From positions 1 through 38,246 of the forward strand of contig LGRX02025912.1 of the NCBI GenBank assembly GCA_001247695.2: a stretch of DNA of 38,246 bases, in the 5' to 3' direction. The notes below the pieces were generated by a model. That model saw only the letters and a program-made list of their open reading frames with translations. It was not told the origin of the DNA and did not search any database. A program made the translations under genes and the position numbers. Shown in pieces: positions 1 through 11,400 of the stretch; the first letter of the stretch is position 1, and each line of letters begins with the position of its first letter. The DNA comes from Cymbomonas tetramitiformis. Taxonomy: Eukaryota > Chlorophyta > Pyramimonadophyceae > Pyramimonadales > Pyramimonadaceae.

Positions 1-1968
1 CGGGAAGCTCACTGCCGAAATCTGGCTTTTTCCGATTTTCGCCCGGTTTGGTGGGGCGGCTTGCGCCCATCCGGGGGGGCATGTGGCGACATGGTAGGTG
101 GTTGCAGGGCTTTGTACACGTCAAACTACATCTAAATGGTAAATTTTGCCTATGGTATCGCACCGTGGCCGCCCGCGCGGCCCAACTTGGGTGCGTGCCG
201 CCGGCGCGTGCACTGCAGAAAGCACCGCCCGCGCCCCGCGTGTATGGGCGGGCAAGCAAGGGGTGCCCATGTCGGGGTATCGGTCAAATTAGTCCCATGG
301 TGGGGTCCCAATGGGTCCAAAACATCCCGCTATAGGGGTCCATACCCCCTGCGGGTCACACTTGAGGGGGCTCATTCCACGGGAAGCTCGCTGCCGAAAT
401 CTGGCTTTTTCCGATTTTCGCCCGTTTTGGTGGGGCGGCTTGCGCCCATCCGGGGGGGCATGTGGCGACATGGTAGGTGGTTGCAGGGCTTTGTACACGT
501 CAAACTACATCTAAATGGTAAATTTTACCTATGGTATCGCACCGTGGCCGCCCGCGCGGCCCACCTTGGGCGCGTGCCGCCGGCGCGTGCACTGCAGAAA
601 GCACCGCCCGCGCCCCGCGTGTATGGGCGGGCAAGCAAGGGGTGCCCATGTCGGGGTATCGGTCAAATTAGTCCCATGGGGTCCCAATGGGTCCAAAACA
701 TCCCGCTATAGGGGTCCATACCCCCTGCGGGTCGCACTTGAGGGGGCTCATTCCACGGGAAGCTCACTGCCGAAATCTGGCTTTTTCCGATTTTCGCCCG
801 TTTTGGTGGGGCGGCTTGCGCCCATCCGGGGGGGCATGTGGCGACATGGTAGGTGGTTGCAGGGCTTTGTACACGTCAAACTACATCTAAATGGTAAATT
901 TTGCCTATGGTATCGCACCGTGGCCGCCCGCGCGGCCCACCTTGGGTGCGTGCCGCCGGCGCGTGCACTGCAGAAAGCACCGCCCGCGCCCCGCGTGTAT
1001 GGGCGGGCAAGCAAGGGGTGCCCATGTCGGGGTATCGGTCAAATTAGTCCCATGGGGTCCCAATGGGTCCAAAACATCCCGCTATAGGGGTCCATACCCC
1101 CTGCGGGTCGCACTTGAGGGGGCTCATTCCACGGGAAGCTCACTGCCGAAATCTGGCTTTTTCCGATTTTCGCCCGTTTTGGTGGGGCGGCTTGCGCCCA
1201 TCCGGGGGGGCATGTGGCGACATGGTAGGTGGTTGCAGGGCTTTGTACACGTCAAACTACATCTAAATGGTAAATTTTGCCTATGGTATCGCACCGTGGC
1301 CGCCCGCGCGGCCCACCTTGGGTGCGTGCCGCCGGCGCGTGCACTGCAGAAAGCACCGCCCGCGCCCCGCGTGTATGGGCGGGCAAGCAAGGGGTGCCCA
1401 TGTCGGGGTATCGGTCAAATTAGTCCCATGGGGTCCCAATGGGTCCAAAACATCCCGCTATAGGGGTCCATACCCCCTGCGGGTCGCACTTGAGGGGGCT
1501 CATTCCACGGGAAGCTCACTGCCGAAATCTGGCTTTTTCCGATTTTCGCCCGTTTTGGTGGGGCGGCTTGCGCCCATCCGGGGGGGCATGTGGCGACATG
1601 GTAGGTGGTTGCAGGGCTTTGTACACGTCAAACTACATCTAAATGGTAAATTTTGCCTATGGTATCGCACCGTGGCCGCCCGCGCGGCCCACCTTGGGTG
1701 CGTGCCGCCGGCGCGTGCACTGCAGAAAGCACCGCCCGCGCCCCGCGTGTATGGGCGGGCAAGCAAGGGGTGCCCATGTCGGGGTATCGGTCAAATTAGT
1801 CCCATGGGGTCCCAATGGGTCCAAAACATCCCGCTATAGGGGTCCATACCCCCTGCGGGTCGCACTTGAGGGGGCTCATTCCACGGGAAGCTCACTGCCG
1901 AAATCTGGCTTTTCCGATTTTCGCCCGTTTTGGTGGGGCGGCTTGCGCCCATCCGGGGGGGGCGTGTA
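1..1968. repeat. 376-bp tandem satellite array
   Basis: Five full units start at 1, 380, 756, 1132 and 1508, and a truncated sixth starts at 1884. Spacing is 379 bp once and then exactly 376 bp, with near-identical copies. The unit begins CGGGAAGCTC and contains GGTGGGGCGGCTTGCGCCC. ORFs of about 190 codons recur in every unit, but 376 is not a multiple of three, so each unit moves the frame by one and the same DNA would be read in different frames. I therefore treat these ORFs as chance open frames and not genes. The left edge is cut by the window. The right edge is abrupt, where the unit breaks off in a G-run near 1960. Confidence 0.95.
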
Positions 1969-2132
1969 GCACGGCTACGTGGGTCCGAATTGCATATTTT
2001 TAGGGAAATGGCATATGTGCATGCTAAACATGTTTAGTAATACCAAGAAGTTATAAGAAATCGCCAAGAGGTAAAATTTCGCATTCTTGGTCACCACGGT
2101 GGCCGCGGGGTTGCCATATGGGTTGGAGAATA

Positions 2133-2880
2133 CCTGCAAACCAGAAAAATGCATATCGCGCGGGTGCGTAACATATCGAAATGATCTTGAGAAGTTGTAA
2201 GAAGTGTCAAGAAGTATTTGAGAAGTACTTAGAGGATGTAAGTAGGCATCGGGAGCCGAAATTTCACATTGGGCCATATTCATGGGGCATTGGGGGGCTA
2301 ATTTCATCTGTGAAATGCCTGCAAACCAGAAAAATGCATATCGCGCGGGTGCGTAACATATCGAAATGATCTTGAGAAATTGTAAGAAGTGTCAAGAAGT
2401 ATTTGAGAAGTACTTAGAGGATGTAAGTAGGCATTGAGAGCCGAAATTTCACATTGGGCCATATTCATGGGGCATTGGGGGGCTAATTTCATCTGTGAAA
2501 TGCCTGCAAACCAGAAAAATGCATATCGCGCGGGTGCGTAACATATTGAAATGATCTTGAGAAATTGAAAGAAGTGTCAAGAAGTATTTGAGAAGTATTT
2601 AGGGGATGTAAGTAGGCATCGAGAGCCGAAATTTCACATTGGGCCATATTCATGGGGCGTTGGGGGGCTAATTTCATCTGTGAAATGCCTGCAAACCAGA
2701 AAAATGCATTTCACAGAGGTGCATAACATATCAAAATGATCTTGAGAAATTGAAAGAAGTGTCAAGAAGTATTTAGAGGATGTAGGTAGGCATCGAGAAC
2801 CGAAATTTCATCTCGTGGCATATTAGCGGGGCGTTGGGGGGCTAATTTCATTTGTGAAATGCCTGTAAGCTAGAAAATGC
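2133..2880. repeat. 185-bp tandem repeat array
   Basis: The phrase CCTGCAAACCAGAAAAATGC recurs at 2133, 2318, 2503 and 2688 (spacing exactly 185), with a diverged copy at 2862 (spacing 174). Each unit also carries CATATCGCGCGG (first three copies), GAAATGATCTTGAGAA and GGGGGGCTAATTTCAT. Copies decay toward the right, next to the 3' end of the minus-strand zinc-module gene. No coding function is supported; the short ORFs are frames within the repeat. It may be a subterminal repeat of a DNA element, because the 12-bp core occurs again in inverted orientation at 11951-11962. Confidence 0.9.
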
Positions 2881-3126
2881 AGATCGCATAGGCGCGTGCC
2901 ATGTTAAGATGATGTGCAAACTTGTTAAAAGTGTTTTGATTTATCAATGTTTATAAGTACCATGCATCACCATAGTTTTTATAGAATACGACATTACTAC
3001 TAGAATATCCCTCTCCGCTAGCTGGGATGTGTCAGAGTGACAATACATATGATATATAGAGACGAAACTCTAAGTCAACTATCTATCTATTACTATCTAT
3101 CAACACTGTGATACACTAGGATCTGT

Positions 3127-6100
3127 CTAGCTCCGAGCTACAAATTCCTCTATGGTCACGGAGGAGGGCGCACTCCCTTGGGCACCCCCTTGGGTCATGC
3201 GCAGAAGTTGTTGCGCTTGATCCCAGGTCATTGTCACCAACTGCGGTGGTTGCTGCACAGACTGCGGTGGTTGTTGTTGAAACACTTGTTGCTGCTGAGG
3301 CTGAAATGGATACTGCTGAAACAACTGCAGCTGTTGAGGCTGAAATGGTTGCTGCGGCAGAAACTGCGGTTGCTGTTGCGGGAACATCTGTTGCTGGAAC
3401 ATTTGTTGTTGTTGGAACGGTTGCTGCTGCTGCTGAAACGGCTGATGAAACTGTTGCTGCGGCTGCTGAAACTGCAACTGCGGAAACTGCAGCTGTTGAA
3501 ACTGTTGCTGCTGCAATTGCGGTGGCTGTTGTTGAAGCTGCGGCTGCAATTGCGGTTGCTGCTGCTGAAGCTGCGGCTGCAACTGCGGTTGCTGCTGCTG
3601 AAACTGCAGTTGCTGCTGCTGAAACTGCGGCTGCGGCTGTTGAAGCTGCGGCGGCTGCTGCTGAAACTGCGGCTGCGGCTGTTGAAGCTGCGGCGGCTGC
3701 TGCTGAAACTGCTGTTGCGGCTGCGGCTGCTGTTGCTGAACGTGTTGTTGCTGCGGTTGCGGCTGTTGCACTGACTGTTCCTGTTGTTCATTTTGCTGCC
3801 CCACCAGCCCACTCTCGCTGGCCGGCATCGCCCCCGCTCCCAAAAGAGGGCTGCCGCTCGACAGCTCTGGCAATCCTTGGCCTTCGGGAACCGGTGGCAG
3901 GGGACTTGCGCAGTCACTCGCCACAACCGCCTTTTCCACCTCCATGCGCTCCATGAGGCGATCCAGCCGCTCCTGAAATGCGGTTTGCTGTTGCTCGAGC
4001 CGAGCCGCGTTCGCCTCCTCCTGTTGCTTCAACAACATCATGAGGTCACTCATTCTCACCGCCCCTTGTGCACCCCCATCTCCGGCGGACGGCGGCGTCC
4101 CATGTCCCGCCATCACCGTCTCCTCATCCCCCGCGCCCGCCATGCCGCCGTCCCGCGCCGATCCCCCGTCCTTGCCCGTTCCCCTCTTGTTGGACACCGC
4201 CGCCCCACGAGAACTGCGGCGCTTTGCCGGTGCCGGTGCCGGTGCCGAAGCCGTTGCACGGCTACGTGAGGGTTTTGGTGCCGGTTCAGCGGCAAGGCCG
4301 CTCGTGTCCGTCCGTGAGGGTGTCGCTCGGGTGCGCGTGCGCATGCGCCCCACCCGTCCGCGCTCCGGCGAACTCACCTCTGCATCCGCAGCGCTACCGT
4401 GTGTCTGGAGTGTGGGGCCGCTAGCCGAACCTCCCATTAAGGTGACGCTGCGGCCCGCTCCGGCCCTCCGGGCGACACCGCCCTCAACACGCCCCCCGGC
4501 CGCGATTTCGTAGTCATGCTCCGTGAAGCCCGGAGGTCTATCCGCCTTTCTTATTTGTCGCATGGAGTACGAACCCGCCACTAGACCCGTGAAAGTGCCG
4601 CCAACCTTGTGCTTGCCACCCACTTCCTCCAGCGCCTCCACAAATTTCTTTGCGGCCGCCGACACGGTGCGCTCCCACCCTACAGGAGCCAGAAACTCTG
4701 ACTCCAACGCGCTCAACCGGTTTGCACGAAAGATGTGCATTGCGGGGGTCACGAGACAACCCAGGGGACCCATGCAGAACACGTACCATCCACTTGTGCA
4801 GTGGATGATAGTGCCGGCGAGCCACACCTCCCCCGCCGTGTTCATGCCGTTGTGCCGCACCAAGTCCCCAAACGCGTGCCCCCCCCCACTCTTCGCCGCG
4901 TATGCCACCGGTTCTGGGAGGGAGGCCGACACTTCCGCAATGGCCCCGGAGGATACCTTGCAAGAGAGGATCTCTCTCCATTCCTCCACGGCGACCTCCT
5001 TTTGCACCAATGCCCCCACCTCCAAGCTCGGCATCTCCATCTCCTCGGCATCCTGCGGGATAAAGAAGGAAGCTAACAAGTCAGTTATTTGTCCTAATCA
5101 CGATACATTATGCAGCAACCTATAATATAATCTACGAACCTGTTCTGATCATATGCTCCACAGTTTTGGAGGTGCGGTGTGCAGTCTGCGGTGTGCCGTC
5201 TGCAAGATGCCGAGTTCATGTGTGCATGCCGTCGCGGTGCAATGTGCAAGATGCGGTGTGCATCTGGTCACCAAGACTGCACCGCAGTAACGCGGTGCCC
5301 TCCAACGTGGGTTCATCCGTGCAAACCCGATAGTCATGAACAGCAAAAAACATCCTATGCTTTGAAAACACTACGAGAAACGCGAGCAAGTGCGGCAAGC
5401 AAGAAACACACCTCAGCATCCCCGGCACCCAGCTCCTCCATTGTGGTTTCCGCCGCGGCCTCCACCTTCCCCGCCGCAGCCGCCTCCTTCCACGCCGCAT
5501 CGCCATTCTCCTTCCCCACCGCGGCATCCTCCTTCCCCGCCGCAAAGATCCTCCTTCCCCGCCGTGGCACCCTCCTTCCCCACCGCGGCATCCTCCTTCC
5601 CCGCCGCGGCATCCTCCTTCCCCGCCGTGGCTTCCTCCTTCCCCACCGCGGCATCCTCCTTCCCCGCCGTGGCATCCTCCTTCCCGCCGCCGCCGCCTCC
5701 TTCCCCGCCGCGGCATCCTCCTTCCCCGCCGCAACGTCCCTTCTCCTTCCCCGCCGCGGCATCCTCCTTCCCCGCCGTGGCATCCACCTTCCTCGCCGGG
5801 GCACCCTCCTCTCCCGCCGTGGTATCCTCTCCCCCCCCCGCGGCATCCTCCTTCCCCGCCGGGGCACCCTCCTCTCCCGCCGTGGCATCCTCTCCCCCCA
5901 CCGCGGCATCCTCCTTCCCCGCCGGGGCACCCTCCTCCCCCGCCGTGGCACCCTCTTCCCCCACCGCGGCATCCTGTGTTAAAGACCCCCCACCCGGAGA
6001 TCCTTGTGTTAAAGATAGGGTTTTAGGTTTCATGCGAATTTGAAACTCTCACACTCGAAACTACTAAGTCAAACTTTTCACGCAACAAGGATCTCCGGGC

Positions 6101-7024
6101 AAGAATCTAGCCAGTGAATATCTTACGCACCTCCTCGCCTTGCCCCTCAAGAGCTTGCTGGACCTCCGCTTCGAAAGCCGCGACAACATTCTCCGATAAA
6201 TTGGCCGACTTTTCCTTCTCCGCAGCGTCCTGTGATGGGAAGGAGGGTGGCAACTCCAAATCATTCCATATACACACATAGTTGAAGAACATGCTACCTT
6301 TTCCACGCATGTCAAAAACACAGATAGAACGAAGTCAAAAGGGGGACTAGGGGGGGGTAAAGCAATCACTAGGAAGACAAACCTTTGCCTTCGCGGCCTC
6401 CCGATCCGCTCGACTAGCAGGATATACCGTCCTACCACGCATGCACGCCGGCGATCCACAGTTGTTCATCTCCTCAATGCCCTTTCTCACTGCGCAGATG
6501 TTGTGATACTTCTTGCCACAAGGCGTGCAGGTCTTTGTACACGCCCCGGGCTGTCCGCAAATGGCGCAAGTGTTGAGTTCGGCCTCCGCCGCGGTAGCCC
6601 CATCAAGATACTTCTCTACCTTGGAGGAACTCGACTCCTTGCCCAGCTCCTTCAGGCCTTCGGTCATACTACGCACTGCGCCTCTTAGCTCCAACTTCTC
6701 CACTTTGGGGAATGCCAAAGGCGGAATTGACGTGCAGTCTCGGCGCCCGCAGTTGTTAGCTTGGTAGGTACGCCTCGTCCCATAGGCGCACTTGCGGTGG
6801 TAAGCACGCTCACAAAGCCTACACTCGAATTCGCTAGCGGGTTCCCCGCAGAAGGTACAGTGGGTAGATTTGTACTCCCCGCACCTGGCACACTCGTTCT
6901 CGTATCGGGAAGTTCCAAAAGTCAGATCCGGTTTAACCACCGCACCGCAAACGTTATGGAATGGCTTGGTGCAAGCCCAGCAAGTCTTGTGCACTGAAAG
7001 ATTTGGCGTTAGACAACCAGGCAC
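3127..7024 (-). CDS. multi-exon zinc-module / low-complexity / Gln-rich protein
   Basis: Four exons can be joined on the minus strand: 7024-6383, 6229-6131, 5973-5412 and 5052-3127. All junctions are phase 0 with GT-AG ends, and the last three acceptors all read CAG followed by a Asp-Ala start. Exon 1 carries at least two copies of a Cys/His module (CxxCG, CxxC, YHxxC, then NNCGxxxC), with a third related one at its start, resembling PHD/zinc-ribbon folds. Exon 2 is a short acidic helix. Exon 3 is an Ala-Gly-Lys-Glu-Asp repeat. Exon 4 has a unique domain of about 200 residues, a Lys/Ser-rich linker, a coiled coil near MLLKQQEEANAARLEQQQ and a 250-residue Gln/Pro/Phe tail ending EEFVARS. The start is uncertain: Met at 7024 is possible, but a TTTCAG acceptor at 6994-6996 would make an earlier exon likely. 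Exon 3 needs a net one-base frame change, so the copy may be broken or miscalled. The family is not recognised. Nuclear DNA- or chromatin-binding is an inference from the zinc modules and from its position divergent to a transposase ORF. Confidence 0.7.
3230..3790 (-). repeat. CAG/CTG-rich region encoding a poly-Gln-like tail
   Basis: This imperfect trinucleotide-rich tract in the last exon of the zinc-module gene encodes Gln runs broken by Pro, Leu and Phe. The opposite strand also stays open and reads as Ala/Glu/Val or Leu-rich protein. Those plus-strand ORFs are shadows of the repeat. Confidence 0.85.
5412..5973 (-). repeat. short-period coding repeat (Ala-Gly-Lys-Glu-Asp exon)
   Basis: A degenerate short-period GC-rich repeat, with a Lys-Glu-Asp-Ala-containing motif recurring about every nine codons, fills one exon. 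The Lys-Glu-Asp-Ala register occurs in one frame at the 5' part, moves to a second frame, returns, and moves again before the donor at 5411, so three register changes leave a net +1. Other frames read as Pro-Arg-Arg-Gly or Gly-Gly-Glu-Gly repeats without stops, which explains the overlapping ORFs on both strands. Confidence 0.8.
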
Positions 7025-7184
7025 GTGACATTTGAGAGGGGGGTCTTTTTGTTCCCTCTTCTGTTAGAGTTCACTATTGCTTGGCCTCTTTTCAGACCTG
7101 GCATAACTGCTTGCAGTAACTTCTAGCGTTACAGTGGACATAAACATTCAACATTTACCTTTAAGAGTTTTCTTGCTTCACAAA
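7025..7184. promoter_or_regulatory. 5' flank of zinc-module gene
   Basis: This stretch between the first recognised exon of the minus gene and the 95-bp repeat array has no convincing ORF. It would contain the promoter or an upstream intron of the minus gene. No TATA element was identified with confidence. Confidence 0.3.
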
Positions 7185-8230
7185 CAAGAATTGTAAGCTC
7201 GTCGGATCAAAATCGCACGGACTCACTTCGAGATTTCATTTTGCTGACGTCACCATCGACACTTCCCCCACATGCGTGTCCAAGAATTGTAAGCTCGTCG
7301 GATCAAAATCGCACGGACTCACTTCGAGATTTCATTTTGCTGACGTCACAGTCGACACTTCCCCCACATGCATGTGCAAGAATTTTAAGCCCGTCGGATC
7401 AAATCGCACGGACTCACTGATATTTCATTTTGCTGACATCACGACACCCTGGTTACGCATGTGCAAGAATTGTAAGCCCGTCGGATCAAATCGCACGGAC
7501 TCACTTCTCGACATTTCATTTTGCCGACATCACGCCGACACTTCCCCACATGCATGTGCAAGAATTGTAAGCCCGTCGGATCAAGCATTACGCTACGCTG
7601 ACTCGTCACAGTCGACACTTTCCCCCCTCACATGCGTGTTCAAGAATTGTAAGCCTGTCGGATCAAAGTCCCACGGACTACTGAGATTTCATTTTAAGCA
7701 AACATGCCGACGTCACGCCGACACTTTCCCCACATGCGTGTCCAAGAATTGTAAGCCCGTCGGATCAAAAATCCCACGGACTCACTTCGATATTTTAAGC
7801 ATTACATGCTGACGTCACAGTCGACACTTCCCCCATTACGCGTGTCCAAGAATTGTAAGCCCTCGTCGGATGAAATCCCACGGACTCACTTCGAGATTTC
7901 ATTTTAAGCATACATGCTGACGTCACATTCGACACTTCCCCCCACATGCGTGTCCAAGAATTGTAAGCCCGTCGGATGAAAATCCCACGGACTCACTTCG
8001 AGATTTCATTTTAAGCATACATGCTGACGTCATAGTCGAAAGTGCTGACGTCACATTCGACACTTCCCCACATGCGTGTCCAAGAATTGTAAGCCCGTCA
8101 GATCAAAATCCCACGGACTCACTTCGATATTTCATTTTAAGCATACATGCTGACGTCACAGTCGACACTTCCCCACATGCGTGTCCAAGAATTGTAAGCC
8201 CGTCGGATCAAAATCGCACGGACTCACTTC
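7185..8230. repeat. ~95-bp tandem array with TGACGTCA palindromes
   Basis: About eleven diverged units each begin CAAGAATTGTAAGC and continue with CGTCGGATCAAA, CACGGACTCACTTCGA and a GCTGACGTCAC segment. Spacing varies between about 87 and 120 bp through indels. At least seven units keep the exact TGACGTCA palindrome. Known bZIP (CREB/ATF-type) proteins bind this sequence, but binding here is inference. The array occupies most of the space between two divergent genes, so it could act as a shared regulatory or transposase-binding region. The ORF across 7276-7812 follows the repeat and is not considered a gene. Confidence 0.85.
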
Positions 8231-8456
8231 AAAATAGCATTTGAGACTGCAGAAACCTAAAGAAGGGTCTATCAACATACTTTTCGCAGTTATATGCTGA
8301 AATGTTTCGGTGTTGCAGTTGTATGCTGAACTCTTGGTACATAGTTTTTAACAAGGCTTACAGTTAGTATGAAGAAAATTGCAAGGCTCTTGAGGTAGAG
8401 CACAACAGCAATGGGGGGCAGCACAAAGCGCCGGCCAAAGCCAACGCAAGCCAACG

Positions 8457-11400
8457 GTGTGGCTACGACTCCCTCGCACTGCAAACCGGTTACCTAAGTT
8501 TTTTTATCTTTGTATAGGACGACGGATCTCACTTCATATCCTTTTTTCAGGTTATCATGTACCGGAGTCAAAGCTTAAATCTGGGCTCATATGTTCCCCT
8601 ATCGCCGGGGTGTGCTCTCTGGTCGGGAATGTGTTGCTTACACTCATCACACTTAGTATATTTCTTGCTTTGTGTGGAGGAGATGCCGCTTACAACCCAG
8701 GTCCTGATTCTACTGGGCAGTCCTACACAATTCCAGCAGTTCTAGTGGATATCTTACCTATGTTGATCGAGGTTGGACAGTTCGCCACTCGTCTACCTCA
8801 AGGCGCATGGCCATACTCCAAGGTAGCTGACAACGTCGTTGCGGTGGACCTCGTTGAGCGACTGGACACGTTGACTGAAGCTTGGACATCGCATAGACAT
8901 GGAGGTATGGTGGAGGTACGTATTCCTACCAAAGGTGATGTTGATCACGGTCATTTCGAGGAGAGAGCTCAGCAAGACGTCGAGATGGCGGAAGGACCGG
9001 AAGAGGCAATCACCCCGCGAGAACGTGCGCAATCTGCTATGCCACCTATTGAGGGCTTTGAAGATTTGACACGAGGGAATCGAAAGTTCTGGATTGATAA
9101 AATGTGCAACATATTTGGGAGAAGCCCTCACCGCATTGCGGGAGCGGTGAGGGCTTATATACTTACTCTTCCGGAAGGCTTGAAAGTTGAGGTCCACAAG
9201 GAGTGTCAAGCCGCGTTTGTGTCGATTGCCGATCGGCGCTTGGATATGGTGAAGACACAGTTGGTTGCCAATCTTCGCACCTCTTTTCGCAGCTTAGCCC
9301 AACGAAATAGTAGGGCCAATGTAAATATAACTATGGGAATAGCGGCCGCGGCTTTTGGAAGCAATTTATTCGAGGACAAGTTGGTGCTCACGGCGTGTAG
9401 GTTGCTAGGGGTGCACCAGCGCATCGGAGATTGTGGGGTTAAAGGTCATGCCAATCTGGTGGAGGGGGCAAGCTTGGAACATGAGGAGCGGATGCGGCGT
9501 GGCCTTTGGAAGGGCGTTATGTTGGCGGAACGGAGATTGGCTTCGGGTTGTTTGACGGCGGCGACATGCGCTGTTATTAGAGCATTTTGGTTGCACCCGG
9601 ATAACACACGAGTAAGTCCTTGTAAGAAGGACGTCTTATTGGCACGTGACCCCGACACAGGCCGTTTGACGACACCGAAGGAGTACGTGAGCAAGCATTG
9701 GTTAGAAGCCTCCCAACTTGTAATTTATAGGAGGTTTCAAGCAAAGTACCCGGCTATCAAGATTGGGCAACGTTCCTTTGAGAAGCAAGGTGTATGCAAG
9801 CCGCACAATGTCGTGCGGTTACGAAGGAAGGACAACATATCTTGTTGTTGCCGTTACCACGAGGACATGCGCATGGTTCTTGAGGGCTTTGATAAGGCTC
9901 GAGAGGCGGTGCACTCACCGTGTGCATGCAACCGTGCGGCTTGTTGCCCGCGGGTTCCGAGGACGGCGGAGCATAGCCGAAAGGCGGTTGGGAATACCGG
10001 GACGGTTTGCAATATTGCAAAAGTGGGAAGGTCGACATCGGCGTTCGCGGAGGGGTTGCTGTGTCCTCGTGTGGGAGACAAGCACCCCATCCAGTGCTTG
10101 AGGGGGTTGTGCGAGCGGTGCGGCGGCTGCGCCAACTTCACCGCATGCGCCCCGGAGGTGCAGCATCAGGCGGAAGTGCAGTGGTCTTGTTATGAGACTT
10201 GTAACACAGGGCAGATGGACGATGATGGGAAGGAGATACGACGGTTGCAGTTCGTGCAGAAGAAGACAAAGCTGGCGGCCTTGATCTCCAAATTGCAGAC
10301 GTTGCTATTGGGACACAAACCAGGGAGTTCCCCAAACTGCGAGTGCAAGGGGCACTTCTTAGCGAATAGTGCGGCGGCGGGCAACCCGGAGACGTGGGCG
10401 TGGAGGAACCTGGAAGGCAGTGGGGACTGCCCGTTTCTACGGCCTTATGCATACCACACATTCATGGCCTTGCACCAGCAACGACAGTTCCAGACGTGTG
10501 TGAGGGACTTGCCGCTGGGTCATGCGGTGTTCTTGTTTGACTTCTCCGAGAATCATTCTTTGAACATTCCTCGAGAAGCTCAAAGTCTTCATTGGGTGGT
10601 GAAGCAGGCGACGATATTGGTTTGTGTGGTTTGGAGGCATGCGTGCATGGCGGTGGATGGGGTGGAATCCACGGCAGAAAACCCGGTGTTGGTGAAGGAT
10701 TACATTTATCTCATGAGCGACGACCGCAAACACGATCACCGGTTCATTCAGTACATGCTAGAGTTGATCATTCGAGAGTACTTCGTCGGGCGGGGGATAG
10801 CAAAGCCGATTTTCATCCATGAGTGGGCGGATGGTTGTGCTGGACAAAATAAGTGCGCGGCAGGGTTTGCGGATGTGGCGAGCAGCAAGTACGAATGGTC
10901 TTTGGGTGTCCCTTGTCAACGGAACTTCTTCGAGACCGCGCATGCCAAGGGGGAGCAAGATGGGGCGGGGGCGCATGTCAAGCATGCAGCGGCGGTGGCG
11001 GTCATATCGGAGGGTGACAAGTGGTACGCCAAGATCTTATGCGCCGCGGACCTTTATGCGTTTTGTTGTGAGAGGCTGAGCCGGCGTGCAGATACCAGTT
11101 ACGCAAAGGCAAGAGCAAGCTTCAATCAACGGTTCTTTTACTTGGTACCAGAGGACGCATTGCACGAGGAGCCGGGGGGAAGGCAGGCGGTGGATCACAC
11201 CGTTAGCGCGGCCTACCAGAGTGTGGATGGGACTCAGCGCTTGCATTCTGTCAGGGGGGGGAGTGCCGAGGGTACGTTGATGGTACGTGAGCGGACATGT
11301 TACTGTGTGCATTGTTATGCGGAGTGTGTGCGCCCTGAGCCAGACTCTGATGGATGCTTGGAGAGGTCCCACGTGGATGCGTGGAGAGATGTGGAGTTGA

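Noticed and set aside
136..1969. Series of 190-codon ORFs in the left array
   Set aside because: They repeat with the 376-bp period, overlap on both strands and shift frame each unit, so they are by-products of a satellite.
3178..3956. Plus-strand Leu- and Ala-rich ORFs opposite the Gln tail
   Set aside because: They are antisense readings of CAG/CTG repeats. The minus frame has splice support and varied upstream sequence.
5179..6043. Plus-strand Pro/Ser/Phe-rich ORFs opposite the Ala-Gly-Lys-Glu-Asp exon
   Set aside because: These are low-complexity shadows. Phase-consistent splice sites exist only on the minus strand.
7276..7812. 178-codon ORF in the 95-bp array
   Set aside because: It follows the tandem repeat unit by unit, with frame changes caused by indels.
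7185..8230. CRISPR-like array
   Set aside because: The whole ~95-bp unit is repeated without unique spacers, the context is eukaryotic, and no cas genes are present.
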